A stretch of DNA of 64,000 bases from Bacteroidota bacterium (GCA_016707685.1 JADJHE010000003.1:1-64000), one strand, 5' to 3'; counted from the first letter of the stretch, positions 37,316 through 47,979 are shown. The notes: a model not told the origin generated them from the letters alone. Numbers and translations: made by a program.

Positions 37316-38368
37316 TTAAATACGAGATTTAAAATGTTTGTTTCCAAACATGGATGGATATACCCAACGCAAGGAGATTTCGAATCCACCTCTAGCGGAA
37401 GAAGCAACTTTTAATTTGGATAAGTTAACATCATAACTAAATCCAATGCAGTAGTTAGAGTATTCAAATTTTGCGATAGCAATGAATGCATCTTGCAAAC
37501 GGTAATATGCTCTCAACGAAAAAGCAGAAGATTTTTTTAAGCCAGTGTATTTTGAGCCCTCTTGCAAAACATATTGAAATGTCATTCCTGGATTAACCTC
37601 TGTTGTTGCACCTTGTAGAAAAACAATATAAGACGGTTTTAGAATTAAATTACTATTTGGCATTCCAATCGAAGCATTACCATTTAAAACAATTTTCATA
37701 CTTAGTCGCTCTCCTGCTCCATAAAAGGAATAAGCAGGGCGGTGAGGATGAAAAACAGCAACACCTAAGCTTATTTTTCTTGCATTATTTGCAGAAATGT
37801 ATGCTTCGTCTGTACCATAATTGTATTGTAATCCAGCACCCAAATCGAACATGGTGAAGCTTCCTGGCAGACTTGATTCCCCTGTTGCAGCAGCAGCATC
37901 ATAGTTTGTTCCATTGTATTGATTGCCCCATGTTAGTTTAGATGCATTCATGCTTCGTTGTCCAAAACCAGCAACAATGCCTCCCGACAAAATACTTTTA
38001 TCGTTTAGATTAATCAGTCCTGCAATGGATAAGTTTACTTGGTTTGAACCAAGTGAGGCATCACCTGCTTTGTCGCTGAAAAAATCGAGGCCCAAGCCGA
38101 GGTGATGTTTTTTGTTTTTTAATAAACGTGCATCAAAGGAAAATGCATAGGTTCGATAAGGAGAACCAATGCTTTGCCATTGATTTTTAAAATTAAGAAT
38201 TGCCCTTACCTCGTGTTGAACGCCAACTGTTGCAGGGTTAAGCTGAACAGGTGTTTCATCAAACTGAGAAAAGTGGATGTCCTGAGCCGTTGTTGTATTT
38301 GCAAATGCAAAGACAGCAAAAGCCCATGTTGTAATTTGTAAAAACGATTTTTTGTTTTTTTTGTACAT
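37316..38368 (-). CDS. PorP/SprF family outer-membrane protein
   Basis: The protein has 350 residues with signal peptide (TWAFAVFAFANTTTAQ). DIHFSQFDETPVQLNPATVG is the family hallmark at the mature N-terminus; LGLGLDFFSDKAGDASLGSN and KLKVASSARGGFEISLRWVY are typical strands. Members form 14-stranded barrels and help type B T9SS cargo such as SprB reach or stay on the surface. The gene lies 110 bp after a SprB-like adhesin gene on the same strand, the usual pairing, so it is probably the adhesin's partner. Confidence 0.9.
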   Translation of the reverse strand: MYKKNKKSFLQITTWAFAVFAFANTTTAQDIHFSQFDETPVQLNPATVGVQHEVRAILNFKNQWQSIGSPYRTYAFSFDARLLKNKKHHLGLGLDFFSDKAGDASLGSNQVNLSIAGLINLNDKSILSGGIVAGFGQRSMNASKLTWGNQYNGTNYDAAAATGESSLPGSFTMFDLGAGLQYNYGTDEAYISANNARKISLGVAVFHPHRPAYSFYGAGERLSMKIVLNGNASIGMPNSNLILKPSYIVFLQGATTEVNPGMTFQYVLQEGSKYTGLKKSSAFSLRAYYRLQDAFIAIAKFEYSNYCIGFSYDVNLSKLKVASSARGGFEISLRWVYPSMFGNKHFKSRI

Positions 38369-38478
38369 CTTAAAAAAGAGTTAGTAGTAGTTTTTTCTTT
38401 TTTGTAGTGATTTAAAAAATAACAACGCAAATTAGTTGTGTAGTTTTCATGTTGAGTGTAAGTTTATTGGTTTATAAT

Positions 38479-41400
38479 TTATTTAATTAGTGTAATGTTT
38501 CCTTGTTTTGTTACTTCTTGTCCGTTTACCATTGCTGTTAGGTAATAAACAAAAACAGCAGCATCTAATTTTTTTCCCCTGAATGTTCCATCCCAACCAT
38601 ATGCAGCGTCTTTTGTTTCAAATACTTTTTCTCCCCATCTATCATAGACAAAAAACTCTAAATTGGTAATACAGTTACCCATTACATAAACAAAATCGTT
38701 TTGTCCATCTTCGTTGGGCGAGAATGCGGTTGGAACAAATAGTTCCCCGCAAACAACATCTACATAAACAATAACCGTATCGCTTCCAGTGCAACCATTT
38801 TGACTAGCAGTAAGAATATAAATTGTAGTTTGTGTTGGCGATGCCAATGGGTCTTCACATGTTGTGCAGCTTAATCCTGTAGAAGGAGTCCATAAAACAG
38901 TTGCTCCAGAAGGAACAGTGCCGTTTAGTTGAGTGCTTGTTCCAGAAATAATAGTAACATCTGTTCCTGCATTAACACCAGAAAGATTTCCTGTTACACC
39001 TACCGTTCCAGAGCTTGTAGCAGTACAACCATCAACATCTGTAATGGTAACAGTATAAGTTCCTGCAGCCAATGCAGTAATTGTACTTGTAGTAGCACTA
39101 GTGCTCCACGTTGGGCTTAACACACCATTTCCGCCAGTAGCATTTACTGTTGCGGTTCCATCGCTGTTTCCGCATGTTGCAGGTGTTGTTGATACGTTTG
39201 CTGAAATAGCTGCTGGCTGTGTGATTGTAACCGTTGTAGCATTTGAACAGCCTGTTCCATCTGTAGCCGTAACAGTATATGTTCCTGCGGCAAGGTTGCT
39301 TATAGAAGCACCACTAACGCTACCCGGCATCCAGTTATAGGTAATGGTTCCTGTTCCACCAGTTGCACTTGCTGTTGCGCCCCCATTGTTTCCTCCGTTA
39401 CATAAAACGTTGGTTTGTGAGGATATTGAAATAGTTGGACCGCCACTACTTGCAACAATTCCTGTTGCTGTTGCAGTACAGCCGTTTGCATCGGTAGCGG
39501 TTACTGTGTATGTTCCTGCTGATAAATTGCTAGCAGCAGCTCCACTAATGCTACCTGGCATCCAGTTGTAGGTTATTGTGCCTGTTCCGCCCGTTGCGCT
39601 TGCTGTTGCTGTTCCTGTGCTGCTTCCGCATGTGGTGGGTGTTGTTCCTGTTACTGAAACAGAAACGGCACTTGCTGGTTGGGTAATTGTAACAGTTGTT
39701 GTTCCTGCACAACTACCTCCATCGGTAGCGGTTACTGTGTATGTTCCTGCGGCTAATCCTGTTTGCGATGCACCAGTTAAGCTACCCGGCATCCAATTGT
39801 AATTTATAGTTCCCGTTCCTCCTGTTGCCGTAGCAGTTGCTGCACCTGTATTTTGACCGAAACAAAGAATATTTGTTTGTGAACTAATGCTAGCCGTTGG
39901 ACCTCCAGTATTAGAAATAGAGACTGTTGTTGTTGCAGTACACCCGTTTCCATCTGTGCTAGTTACAGTGTAAGTTCCTGAAGCTAATGCAGATTGTGAT
40001 GCTCCTGTTAAGCTACCTGGCATCCAGTTGTAAGCAATGGTTCCTGTTCCGCCAGTTCCGTTGGCAGTAGCAGCACCATTGTTACTTCCGCAACTTGCTG
40101 GTGTGCTGCTTGAAATAGAAACTGCAACAGCAGATGCAGGTTGAGTAATTGTTATGGTTGTGGTTCCTGTACAACTGTTTGCGTCTGTTGCAGTAACGGT
40201 GTATGTTCCAGCGGCTAAACCTGTTTGAGAAGCCCCTGTTAAACTTCCTGGCATCCAATTGTACGTATATGCTGTTGTACTACCAGATGCACTTGCCGTT
40301 GCCGTTCCTGTACTTTGTCCGAAACACAAAACATTTGTTTTAGCGGGGTTGGTAACGGTGATTGTAGGACAAACAGTAGCGTTACAAGCAGGAATACCAG
40401 TAAGGGTTGTAATTGTAAGAATACTTCCTGCGTTGTCTGTTACTTGAATTGGTTGAGCAGGAAAAGATGCTGGTAGGGTTCCTGAGTTTGTTGTTGATGA
40501 AAATGTTGTCCAGAATGCAGGTGTATTACATGTAGTAGCTGGTAAGCTGTTTACTAAACAAATGTTTACAAAAGGAGTCCAAGACCCGCCACAAGCAGTA
40601 CATTGAGCCGAATTGGTTATTGGCGAGCTAGATGCCGGGGTGAAAAATTGCCAGTTGTATGGGTTTACACCATTTGAAACCGTTAATGATCCATTTGTTT
40701 CTTGACAAACAGAAAGAGCAACACAGGGTGAAACAACAATTGTAATCGATTCGTTTCCACAAGCAAGTGTGTAGCTAATAGTATGTGTTCCAACACCAGC
40801 AGTAGCTGGATTGAAAAGTCCCGTTGTTGGATTTACTCCAGGTCCACTAAAAGTTCCGCCAGGTGTTGCTACAACAAGCGTAACAGGTGTTGCATTTTGA
40901 CATAATACACCTGGATTACAAATGGTAGCATCACAACAAATTAATGATAATGGAGCAGCAGCAGTCATGTTCACAACCTGAACCGTTCCAGTTCTTGCTC
41001 CAGTAGTTGTAGAGGTGCCTGTTGATCCACAAGCAACAACATCACCACCAGAAATAACATGAACATCATAAACTCTGTAAGTTGTAGCTACGGATGAAAT
41101 AACATTTAAGTTGCCATCGTATTTTACAATTGCGTTCCCAGAACCAACGTAAACGTTTCCAGAAGCGTCAATATCTAAACCGCTATTTTGAACTTGGCTT
41201 CCACCAAACCCGCCACCAGCGATAGCAGCAGTAGCAATTATTGCCCCTGTTGCAAAGTCGCGCTTGTGTACTTGATTTCCTTTGTGAGTGTATAAAAAGC
41301 CATTAAAATACCTTATGGCCATAATTCCGGAGTTATCTTTTCTCCAGTTTTCACATTTGTATCCTAATCCATAGGAGTTTGTAGTGTGGAATGCTGCAGA

Positions 41401-42795
41401 AGATCCAGAAGGGCAAAGACTAAAGTTTTGAGAAATATACCCAATTGAATCGTGTGTTAAATAAGCAAACTTACCATTGCCACATGCTGCTATAGATCTA
41501 ACTTCCTGTGTTGGGAAAAGCTGTCCACCTGTAACCTGAACACTAGCGGTAATATTTCCACTATTTACGTCCACATCGTAGATATAAGGCAATGGCGGCA
41601 AAAATCCACCTGTTCCACCAATAACCAATTTAGATTGGTCGCAGTTAAAAGAGATGTTCCAAAACTCGGTCGATGTAAAAATACCGCCAGGACTTCCATT
41701 GTTCCAAACTACTGCACCAGCATTGTTTACTTTTACAATTGCAGCAGCCGAGCCTTGTGTAACATAAGAGTTTCCAAGATTGTCAGTAGCAAATGTTCCT
41801 AACCATGCAGAGGTGTCGTATGGGGTATTGTAGGTCCACTGAAGTGCACCAGTTGAATTATATTTTATCAGCTGCATTGGTGTAACACCTCCAATGATAT
41901 AAATGTTCCCTGCTCCATCTTTTTCACACTCCCAAACACAATCCCAAGCAGTTGCAAAGTTTGGTGTTTGTGTCCACGGATCAATAATTACCGTTTGTGT
42001 ATTATCGTATTTACCCAATGTAAAAGAAACGATATTCCCCTTTTTTGTAAAACGAGAAGAAATAATTGACTTTTTATTGTTTCCGTAAAATGTTAATGGT
42101 GCATGATCAACAATATCTCCATATTTTGTTGGGATATGGATTGCTTTTTCTATTATCGAAGGATTTTTAGAATAAGCCATTTTAATTTTTGACGCATCAG
42201 CTCCAGGGTGAAGAATAAAGGCATACTTAATACCCGATTCAGAGTGAAAGGTGTATTCTACATCTATATTTGGATACAGATTTTTATAAGTTATTTTTTT
42301 ATATGCTTTTACATGATCAACACTTTTGTTTACTCCGTTTTCTTTGAATGAATAAGAGTGATAGTCGGGCGTTTCTTCTTCTGCTACAATCTGAACAGCA
42401 GGATTTGCATCCACCCAGTTCATTGGAATTACATCCGTAGAGTATTCAACTTTTCTTCCCTCGTCTTCAAATTCTTTAAACTCCTCAGCACTTGTAAAAC
42501 CCTTTATTTTTCTTTCTTGACGCTCTTCTTTGTTCGTCTCTTTTTGCCAAACATTTAAAAAGCTGTATACTAAACCTTTTTTAGTAAAGTAAATTTTTGT
42601 AGATCCATGATCCATTGCAAACGCAACTGTTTCTTGGCTTCCATCGATTTGAAACTGTCCTTTGTTTTCAATAAAAGCTTTTGTTTTATCGTATTTAGCA
42701 GTCCATTTTGCTAAGGCGCTGTTTTGTGCTTTTGCGCTGATTGCGAATGTAAAAACAAAAAGAAGTTTGAATATAAAATTAGGTCTTAGTCCCAT
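38479..42795 (-). CDS. SprB-like repeat adhesin with type B T9SS (gliding motility-associated) C-terminus
   Basis: The protein has 1438 residues from ATG 42795, which gives signal peptide FIFKLLFVFTFAISAKAQ; a further ATG at 42870 has no signal and is rejected. Domain order: DUF7948 (FIENKGQFQIDGSQ; PWTQTPNFATAWDC), a propeller-like region (about 310-620), HYR/PKD-like linkers, then about six SprB repeats of 77 residues (YNWMPGSLTGASQTGLAAGT), a further loop, and the C-terminal domain VPTAFSPNEDGQNDFVYVMG with VYDRWGEKVFET. This domain is exported and held by T9SS. SprB moves along the cell surface in gliding flavobacteria; here gliding is only a possibility. Confidence 0.92.
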   Translation of the reverse strand: MGLRPNFIFKLLFVFTFAISAKAQNSALAKWTAKYDKTKAFIENKGQFQIDGSQETVAFAMDHGSTKIYFTKKGLVYSFLNVWQKETNKEERQERKIKGFTSAEEFKEFEDEGRKVEYSTDVIPMNWVDANPAVQIVAEEETPDYHSYSFKENGVNKSVDHVKAYKKITYKNLYPNIDVEYTFHSESGIKYAFILHPGADASKIKMAYSKNPSIIEKAIHIPTKYGDIVDHAPLTFYGNNKKSIISSRFTKKGNIVSFTLGKYDNTQTVIIDPWTQTPNFATAWDCVWECEKDGAGNIYIIGGVTPMQLIKYNSTGALQWTYNTPYDTSAWLGTFATDNLGNSYVTQGSAAAIVKVNNAGAVVWNNGSPGGIFTSTEFWNISFNCDQSKLVIGGTGGFLPPLPYIYDVDVNSGNITASVQVTGGQLFPTQEVRSIAACGNGKFAYLTHDSIGYISQNFSLCPSGSSAAFHTTNSYGLGYKCENWRKDNSGIMAIRYFNGFLYTHKGNQVHKRDFATGAIIATAAIAGGGFGGSQVQNSGLDIDASGNVYVGSGNAIVKYDGNLNVISSVATTYRVYDVHVISGGDVVACGSTGTSTTTGARTGTVQVVNMTAAAPLSLICCDATICNPGVLCQNATPVTLVVATPGGTFSGPGVNPTTGLFNPATAGVGTHTISYTLACGNESITIVVSPCVALSVCQETNGSLTVSNGVNPYNWQFFTPASSSPITNSAQCTACGGSWTPFVNICLVNSLPATTCNTPAFWTTFSSTTNSGTLPASFPAQPIQVTDNAGSILTITTLTGIPACNATVCPTITVTNPAKTNVLCFGQSTGTATASASGSTTAYTYNWMPGSLTGASQTGLAAGTYTVTATDANSCTGTTTITITQPASAVAVSISSSTPASCGSNNGAATANGTGGTGTIAYNWMPGSLTGASQSALASGTYTVTSTDGNGCTATTTVSISNTGGPTASISSQTNILCFGQNTGAATATATGGTGTINYNWMPGSLTGASQTGLAAGTYTVTATDGGSCAGTTTVTITQPASAVSVSVTGTTPTTCGSSTGTATASATGGTGTITYNWMPGSISGAAASNLSAGTYTVTATDANGCTATATGIVASSGGPTISISSQTNVLCNGGNNGGATASATGGTGTITYNWMPGSVSGASISNLAAGTYTVTATDGTGCSNATTVTITQPAAISANVSTTPATCGNSDGTATVNATGGNGVLSPTWSTSATTSTITALAAGTYTVTITDVDGCTATSSGTVGVTGNLSGVNAGTDVTIISGTSTQLNGTVPSGATVLWTPSTGLSCTTCEDPLASPTQTTIYILTASQNGCTGSDTVIVYVDVVCGELFVPTAFSPNEDGQNDFVYVMGNCITNLEFFVYDRWGEKVFETKDAAYGWDGTFRGKKLDAAVFVYYLTAMVNGQEVTKQGNITLIK
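39300..40290 (-). repeat. Tandem 231-bp coding repeats (SprB repeats)
   Basis: A block near GGCATCCAGTTGTA recurs at about 39319, 39550, 39780, 40012 and 40243, a period of about 231 bp or 77 codons. The copies are diverged at DNA level (silent changes are common) but close in protein, so they are old and kept by selection. Short reads could collapse them. Confidence 0.85.
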
Positions 42796-42828
42796 GCGTT
42801 TTTTGTTGAGTGTAAATATTATCCAACT

Positions 42829-42857
42829 CAAAAATAAATTAGAAAAACAGTATCCAA
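42829..42857 (-). promoter_or_regulatory. Putative promoter of the adhesin gene
   Basis: On the minus strand TTG (complement of 42855-42857), 18 bp, then TATTTTTG (42829-42836), a full match to the Bacteroidota -33/-7 pattern. The start codon is 34 bp downstream. Confidence 0.5.
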
Positions 42858-42970
42858 TAAAAAAATCCAAACATTATTGGAAGTCTGATATGTACCATTT
42901 AAAAATAAATCCTATATTTATCAGTATGTTTATTATACAAAAACGATTTTATTATTATAAATGAGTAGCC

Positions 42971-44457
42971 ATGAAACCATCTGAAGATTTACATCAATTG
43001 ATTCAAAATTTGAGCATGTCTGAAAAGCGGTATTTTAAAATACATTCTACACGACATGTAATTGGATTCAATAACAACTACATTCATTTGTTTGATGAGA
43101 TAGAAAAACAAAAAGAGTACGATGAATCTAAAATAAAAAAGACGTTTAGTAAGGAGACTTTTGTAAAACACCTTCCCTCCGAAAAAAATTATTTATACAA
43201 TCATATTTTAGACAGCTTAAACGCCTTTCATAAAGACCGAACGTTTCTAACACGTTATTCCAATGTTTTAATGAATATTGAAATATTATACAATAAAGGG
43301 TTATTTGAGCAGTGTAGAAAAGTAATTCAAAAGGCAAAAAAGAAGCTTACTTATTAGAAAAATTTTCCATCCTTTTTTTAGTTATTCGCTGGGAAACGCT
43401 TGTTTTTGTAAAAGATGAAGACACAAAGGGTTTACACAAAAGTTTTGCAGAAGAATTACGAATATTAGAAGTAATTCGAATTCAAACAGCATTGATGCAA
43501 ATTGCTTTTAATATTCAAATTGAAATTTATAGCGGAAAAGTAACAACAAGTTTTTTAGAAAAGCAGACTTTAGAGATTAAAAAGCTCTACCCACCTCATA
43601 AAGACGTAAATAGTTTTTGGGCCCGTTATTATTATCATTCTGCAATGGGTTTAATATATTCGGTTCAACAAAAATACTTGCAATGTTTTAATTGTTACAA
43701 GGATATTAATTTGCTAATGCAAACAGAAAAACAGTTTATAGTTGATTTGCCAAATATTTATCACACAAACAATAACAACATGGTAAACATGATGTTTTTA
43801 TTAGAAAACTATGATAAAATTTTACCCTTAATTCAACATCAAAAAACGTTTACCACTATTTATAAAATAAAAAATCCAGCATTAACGGCTAAAGTATTCT
43901 TAAATACAACTGAAAGTGAATTGTATTTGTATTATCGCACCGAGCAGTATGAACAAGGGGCTTTTTTAATAAAAAGAATTGAACCCGAATTGAAAAAGAT
44001 AGACATCAAATTTAGTCCAGCCCTATTTGATTTGTTTTTTATTATGGCTGTTGTTTTTTTAGGGAACGAGGATTTTAAGTCGTCCATTAAATGGCTAAAT
44101 AAAATTTTAAACCATGAAAAAGATGTGAATATTCGAAGGGAGTTGCAAATAAACACCCGCTTGCTTTATTTAATTGTTTTATTGGAAAAAGACGATTTAT
44201 TTTTTGAAAATCAATACCTATCTGTGAAGCGTTTTTTAGCGAATGAAAAGGAATTTAAAAAACACTTGCTTGTTTTCGAAGCAATTAAAATTTTATCGGA
44301 TCAACGAAGAAGTGCGGTAAAACTGAAGCGACTAAATCAATTATATGTTAGTATTAAACAATTAAATAGTAAAATGAGTGTTGATTCGCTTAATCCACAG
44401 TTTGATTTTCAACAGTGGATTGAAGGCCAAATGATTCATAAAAAGCTAATGAAATAA
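42971..44457 (+). CDS. Helical protein of unknown function, frameshifted
   Basis: The mended protein has about 495 residues, soluble, helical and rich in K, E, L, I and Y. It starts MKPSEDLHQLIQNLSMSEKR. The frame breaks at about 43345 in CAAAAAAGAAGCTT; one added G gives KKEAYLLEKFSILFLVIRWE. Later parts (YYYHSAMGLIYSVQQKYLQC, SIKWLNKILNHEKDVNIRRE) look like TPR-type helical hairpins. I have no firm family name; such proteins recur in Bacteroidota. It is followed 3 bp later by the YdeI-like gene, so the two are likely co-transcribed. Confidence 0.72.
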
Positions 44458-44460
44458 TAC

Positions 44461-44985
44461 ATGGAATCTTTTTCAACAATAATACATCGTTTCGATAAGA
44501 AAGGAGAGAAAACTGGCTGGACGTATATTGAAATTCCAGCAGACATTGCAAATAGTCTTAAGCCAAAAAATAAAATGGCATTTAGAGTCAAAGGGTTATT
44601 AGATGATTTTCCTATTGCTCAAGTAGCTCTAATTCCCATGGGCGAAGGAGTTTTCATACTTCCTTTAAATGCCTCTATACGCAAGGGTATTCGAAAAAAA
44701 GAAGGGGCAATGCTTTTGGTTAAGTTGGAAGAAGACAAATCGCCTCTTCTTTTGGATTCCGATTTTACAATGTTTTGGAGGATGATGAACTGGCGAAGCC
44801 TTTTTAAAACGTTGACAAAATCACATCAGCAGTATTTTCGAAATGGATTGCAAGTGCAAAAACCGAAGAAACAAAAGCAAAACGAATTGCTAATGACTAT
44901 AAATGCTTTGTCGAAACAAATGGGTTATCCCGAAATGATAAGGGCAAACAAAGCAAAAAAACTAACTAGTTGGTGCCTACTTTAA
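44461..44985 (+). CDS. DUF1905/YdeI (OmdA-like) family protein
   Basis: The protein has 174 residues. Residues 1-95 are a DUF1905 domain (GWTYIEIPADIANSLKPKN, AFRVKGLLDDFPIAQVALIP, IRKGIRKKEGAMLLVKLEED). The C-terminal part is the YdeI/OmpD-associated helical tail (MFWRMMNWRSLFKTLTKSHQ, later MGYPEMIRANKAKK). The family is small and cytosolic, of unproven function. Its 3' end overlaps the convergent lytic transglycosylase gene by 20 bp. Confidence 0.8.
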   Translation: MESFSTIIHRFDKKGEKTGWTYIEIPADIANSLKPKNKMAFRVKGLLDDFPIAQVALIPMGEGVFILPLNASIRKGIRKKEGAMLLVKLEEDKSPLLLDSDFTMFWRMMNWRSLFKTLTKSHQQYFRNGLQVQKPKKQKQNELLMTINALSKQMGYPEMIRANKAKKLTSWCLL

Positions 44986-46480
44986 TTTTTTGGCCAGGCA
45001 TCAGCGTGTATTTGCTTCCAAACTTATTTAATCGCTTTAGTTCATCAACAGTTGTTTTGTTTTGTTGAGCAATTTTAAAGAGCGTGTCTCCCTTTTTAAC
45101 AGTATATAGTTTAAAACCGCCTTGTGATTTAGTTGTGTTGGTTGGTGTTGCGGTGCTGCCGCCAGTTGTAGAAGCAGGCTTTTTACCATATACATAAATG
45201 GTTAGTTTTTTACCAGGCTTTACTGTGCTTCCCGATATACTGTTCCACTGTTTAATATCAGCAACTGTGCAGCCATATCGTTTGGCAATAGTACTCAAGT
45301 GCTCTCCACTTTTAACCGTATGAATTTTCATTGTTTCTTGTGATGCAAGAACAAGTTGACTATTCAAACTATCGTTGTTTAGGAAGTTGTAAATTTTATT
45401 TTCATTTGTAATAAATGCACCCATCTTGTTTGCTGGAAGGGTTAAGATGCTTATTTCATCAGGCATAACAGGAATAATACGTTTTTTATAAGTAGGGTTT
45501 AAGTACATTAATTCATCAGCAGGAATATCCAAAACAGCCGAAATTTGTTCGAACGAAATTTGTTTTTTTACGATGACAGTATCAACTTCTAAAAAAGTTT
45601 TTTTAGGGATAGCAGAGTACAAGTTGTGCTCAGATGTATAGCTCATTACATAATTAACTGCAATGAAGGCGGGGACATAGCCTTGTGTTTCTTTTGGTAA
45701 AAATGGACGAATTTCCCAATAGGTTCTTTTTCCGCCACTTTTTCTGATAGCACGGTTTACGGTTCCCGGACCGCCATTGTATGCCGCTAAAACCATTTGC
45801 CAATCGCCAAACAATCCATATAAATATTTGAAATACTCACATGCTGCGATTGTTGATTTATATGGGTCGCAACGTTCGTCAACATAGGACGACACATTTA
45901 AACCATAAATTTTACCAGTTGGATACATAAACTGCCACAAGCCTGTTGCCCCTGCTTTACTTTTAGCTAATGGATTCAAAGCCGATTCGCATATAGCCAA
46001 GTATTTTAATTCTAAGGGAAGGTTGTATTTATCTAGTTGTTCTTCAAACATAGGGAAATAGAACTGTGATAATGCCATCATTCTCGCAACAAGCTCTCTT
46101 CTGCGTAATGTATACATTTGAATGTATCCTTTTACAACAGGATTGTATTGCAAATCAAAAGGAGATGCTGCATCAAGCTTTGCTAAACGAGCTTCGTATA
46201 CGCCATCATCGTACTTTGGAACTGAATCAGCAGGGAATTGATATTTAGAGTTTTTAGGATAAACAATTTTGGCATATCCCTTTTCGAATAAATTCAAATT
46301 GTGAAGGCTATCTAAAGCAGCGGCAATTGGATCGTCCTGAAATTGGTCTACCGCATAAGCCGATTGTGGTTGTGCCCACAATCCGTTTGTGCTGATAAGG
46401 CTAAAAATTATGTAAATAAGTGTGATGAAAAGCTTTTTCAAAGTCGTATGGTTACTAAAATTCAATTGCTCGATAAACAA
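44966..46480 (-). CDS. Membrane-bound lytic transglycosylase with two LysM domains (MltD-like)
   Basis: The protein has 504 residues. The signal segment is LKKLFITLIYIIFSLISTNG; an in-frame TTG at 46441 would start exactly there and may be the true start. The SLT domain has the catalytic Glu in YLAICESALNPLAKSKAGAT, with GLWQFMYPTGKIYGL and LAAYNGGPGTVNRAIRKSG. Two LysM modules at the C-terminus (IHTVKSGEHLSTIAKRYGCT; LYTVKKGDTLFKIAQQNKTT) bind peptidoglycan. It cleaves glycan strands to give anhydro-muropeptides. It is last in the conserved minus-strand block after gatA. Confidence 0.93.
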   Translation of the reverse strand: MFIEQLNFSNHTTLKKLFITLIYIIFSLISTNGLWAQPQSAYAVDQFQDDPIAAALDSLHNLNLFEKGYAKIVYPKNSKYQFPADSVPKYDDGVYEARLAKLDAASPFDLQYNPVVKGYIQMYTLRRRELVARMMALSQFYFPMFEEQLDKYNLPLELKYLAICESALNPLAKSKAGATGLWQFMYPTGKIYGLNVSSYVDERCDPYKSTIAACEYFKYLYGLFGDWQMVLAAYNGGPGTVNRAIRKSGGKRTYWEIRPFLPKETQGYVPAFIAVNYVMSYTSEHNLYSAIPKKTFLEVDTVIVKKQISFEQISAVLDIPADELMYLNPTYKKRIIPVMPDEISILTLPANKMGAFITNENKIYNFLNNDSLNSQLVLASQETMKIHTVKSGEHLSTIAKRYGCTVADIKQWNSISGSTVKPGKKLTIYVYGKKPASTTGGSTATPTNTTKSQGGFKLYTVKKGDTLFKIAQQNKTTVDELKRLNKFGSKYTLMPGQKIKVGTN

Positions 46481-46554
46481 ATATCACAATGATACTTTAA
46501 AATAGCTAGAACGATTAGACGAGCAGCTTATTTTTATACACGAAAGATTGTTGA

Positions 46555-47979
46555 TTAAACAGTTTCCGACAATTGTTTTGAAAAAGCAAGCAATTCGCCA
46601 TCAGAGAACATATTTCCCATTAGCTGAACTCCAAAAGGTAAACCTTTGCTGTGTGTGCCCAATGGAAGCGAAATGGCAGGAATGCCGGTAATGTTTGCTT
46701 GGACTGTAAAAATATCTTCTAAATACATGGCAATAGGATCGGCTCCTTTTTGGCCAAATTCAAAAGCTGTTCCTGGCGTTGAGGGTAATATAATAAAGTC
46801 GTAGTTTGATAATATTTCGTTCGTTTTGTTTTGAATCAACTTGCGAACTTTTTGTCCTTTTGAATAATAAGCATCATAATATCCTGCGCTTAATACAAAA
46901 GTGCCAAGCATGATTCTACGTTGTACTTCTTTTCCAAAACCTTCGCTACGCGATTTTTTGTAGGTTGATTCTAAATCGGTAGCATTTGGACTGCGGTAGC
47001 CGTAATTGATTCCATCAAAACGAGCTAAATTAGAAGACGCTTCAGCTGTTGTTAATACGTAATAAGTTGGAACCAAATATTCTAAGTAAGGAAAATTAAC
47101 AGCTTCAACAGTGTGTCCAGCAGCTTTTAGCTTTTCAATAATGTCATAAATGCGATTTTTGATTTCAGCATCCAATCCATCGGCTTCTAAACATTCTTTT
47201 AGATAGGCAATTTTATATTTTTTTGTAGTAGTTAATTCTTTGCTATAAGCAGGAACTGGTTGTGAGGATGCTGTGCTGTCATATTCATCCGTGCCAGCCA
47301 TCACTTCCATGATTAATGCAGCATCTTCAACCGTTTTGGTTAATGGACCAATTTGATCAAAAGAGGAAGCATAAGCAATTGCACCATAGCGAGATACACG
47401 TCCATACGTTGGTTTTAAGCCAACAACACCGCAAAAAGAAGCAGGTTGACGAATAGATCCGCCTGTGTCTGTTCCCAAAGCAGCAATACATAAATCGGCA
47501 GCAACAGCAGCAGCAGATCCACCAGAAGATCCACCAGGAACACATTTAGTGTTGAGTGGATTTAATACATTTCCGAAAGCGGAGTTTTCATTGGAACTAC
47601 CCATTGCAAACTCATCGCAATTACAACGACCAATAATGATTGCATCTTCGGCAAGTAATCGTTCAACAACAGTTGCGCTGAATAATGATTCAAAATTTTC
47701 TAAAATCTTTGAAGAAGCAGAAACTTTATGGCCTTTGTAAACGATATTGTCTTTAAGGGCAATTACCATTCCAGCAAGCTTTCCAGCAGTTTTGTTTTTT
47801 AACTTTTCATCTACTTCTTTTGCTTTTGCCAAGGCCGATTGTTCAAATACTTCTAAAAAAATATTCAACGATTTTTTATCGTGAATATTTTTAATGTAGG
47901 ATTGAGTAAGCTCAACACAGCTAATTGTGTTGTTTGATAAGTCGGAATGAATCTCAGCAAAAGAGTTGTAAGTCTTCAC
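46555..47979 (-). CDS. gatA: Asp-tRNA(Asn)/Glu-tRNA(Gln) amidotransferase subunit A
   Basis: The protein has 474 residues. The Ser-cisSer-Lys amidase triad is present: Lys in VIALKDNIVY, the cis-Ser in PGGSSGGSAAAVAA and the nucleophile Ser in TDTGGSIRQPASFCG. GATase subunit A frees ammonia from glutamine for GatB, which amidates mischarged Glu-tRNA(Gln) or Asp-tRNA(Asn). gatB and gatC are not in the window. It is next to tatA and a lytic transglycosylase on the same strand. Confidence 0.95.
   Translation of the reverse strand: MKTYNSFAEIHSDLSNNTISCVELTQSYIKNIHDKKSLNIFLEVFEQSALAKAKEVDEKLKNKTAGKLAGMVIALKDNIVYKGHKVSASSKILENFESLFSATVVERLLAEDAIIIGRCNCDEFAMGSSNENSAFGNVLNPLNTKCVPGGSSGGSAAAVAADLCIAALGTDTGGSIRQPASFCGVVGLKPTYGRVSRYGAIAYASSFDQIGPLTKTVEDAALIMEVMAGTDEYDSTASSQPVPAYSKELTTTKKYKIAYLKECLEADGLDAEIKNRIYDIIEKLKAAGHTVEAVNFPYLEYLVPTYYVLTTAEASSNLARFDGINYGYRSPNATDLESTYKKSRSEGFGKEVQRRIMLGTFVLSAGYYDAYYSKGQKVRKLIQNKTNEILSNYDFIILPSTPGTAFEFGQKGADPIAMYLEDIFTVQANITGIPAISLPLGTHSKGLPFGVQLMGNMFSDGELLAFSKQLSETV

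Noticed and set aside
39101..39802. Plus-strand frames rich in Pro, Val and Ala in the adhesin gene
   Set aside because: They are antisense to the SprB repeats and recur only because the repeats do.
39300..40290. Regular repeats that might suggest a CRISPR array
   Set aside because: The period is 231 bp, the whole unit is coding and conserved as SprB repeats; there are no short spacers or cas genes.
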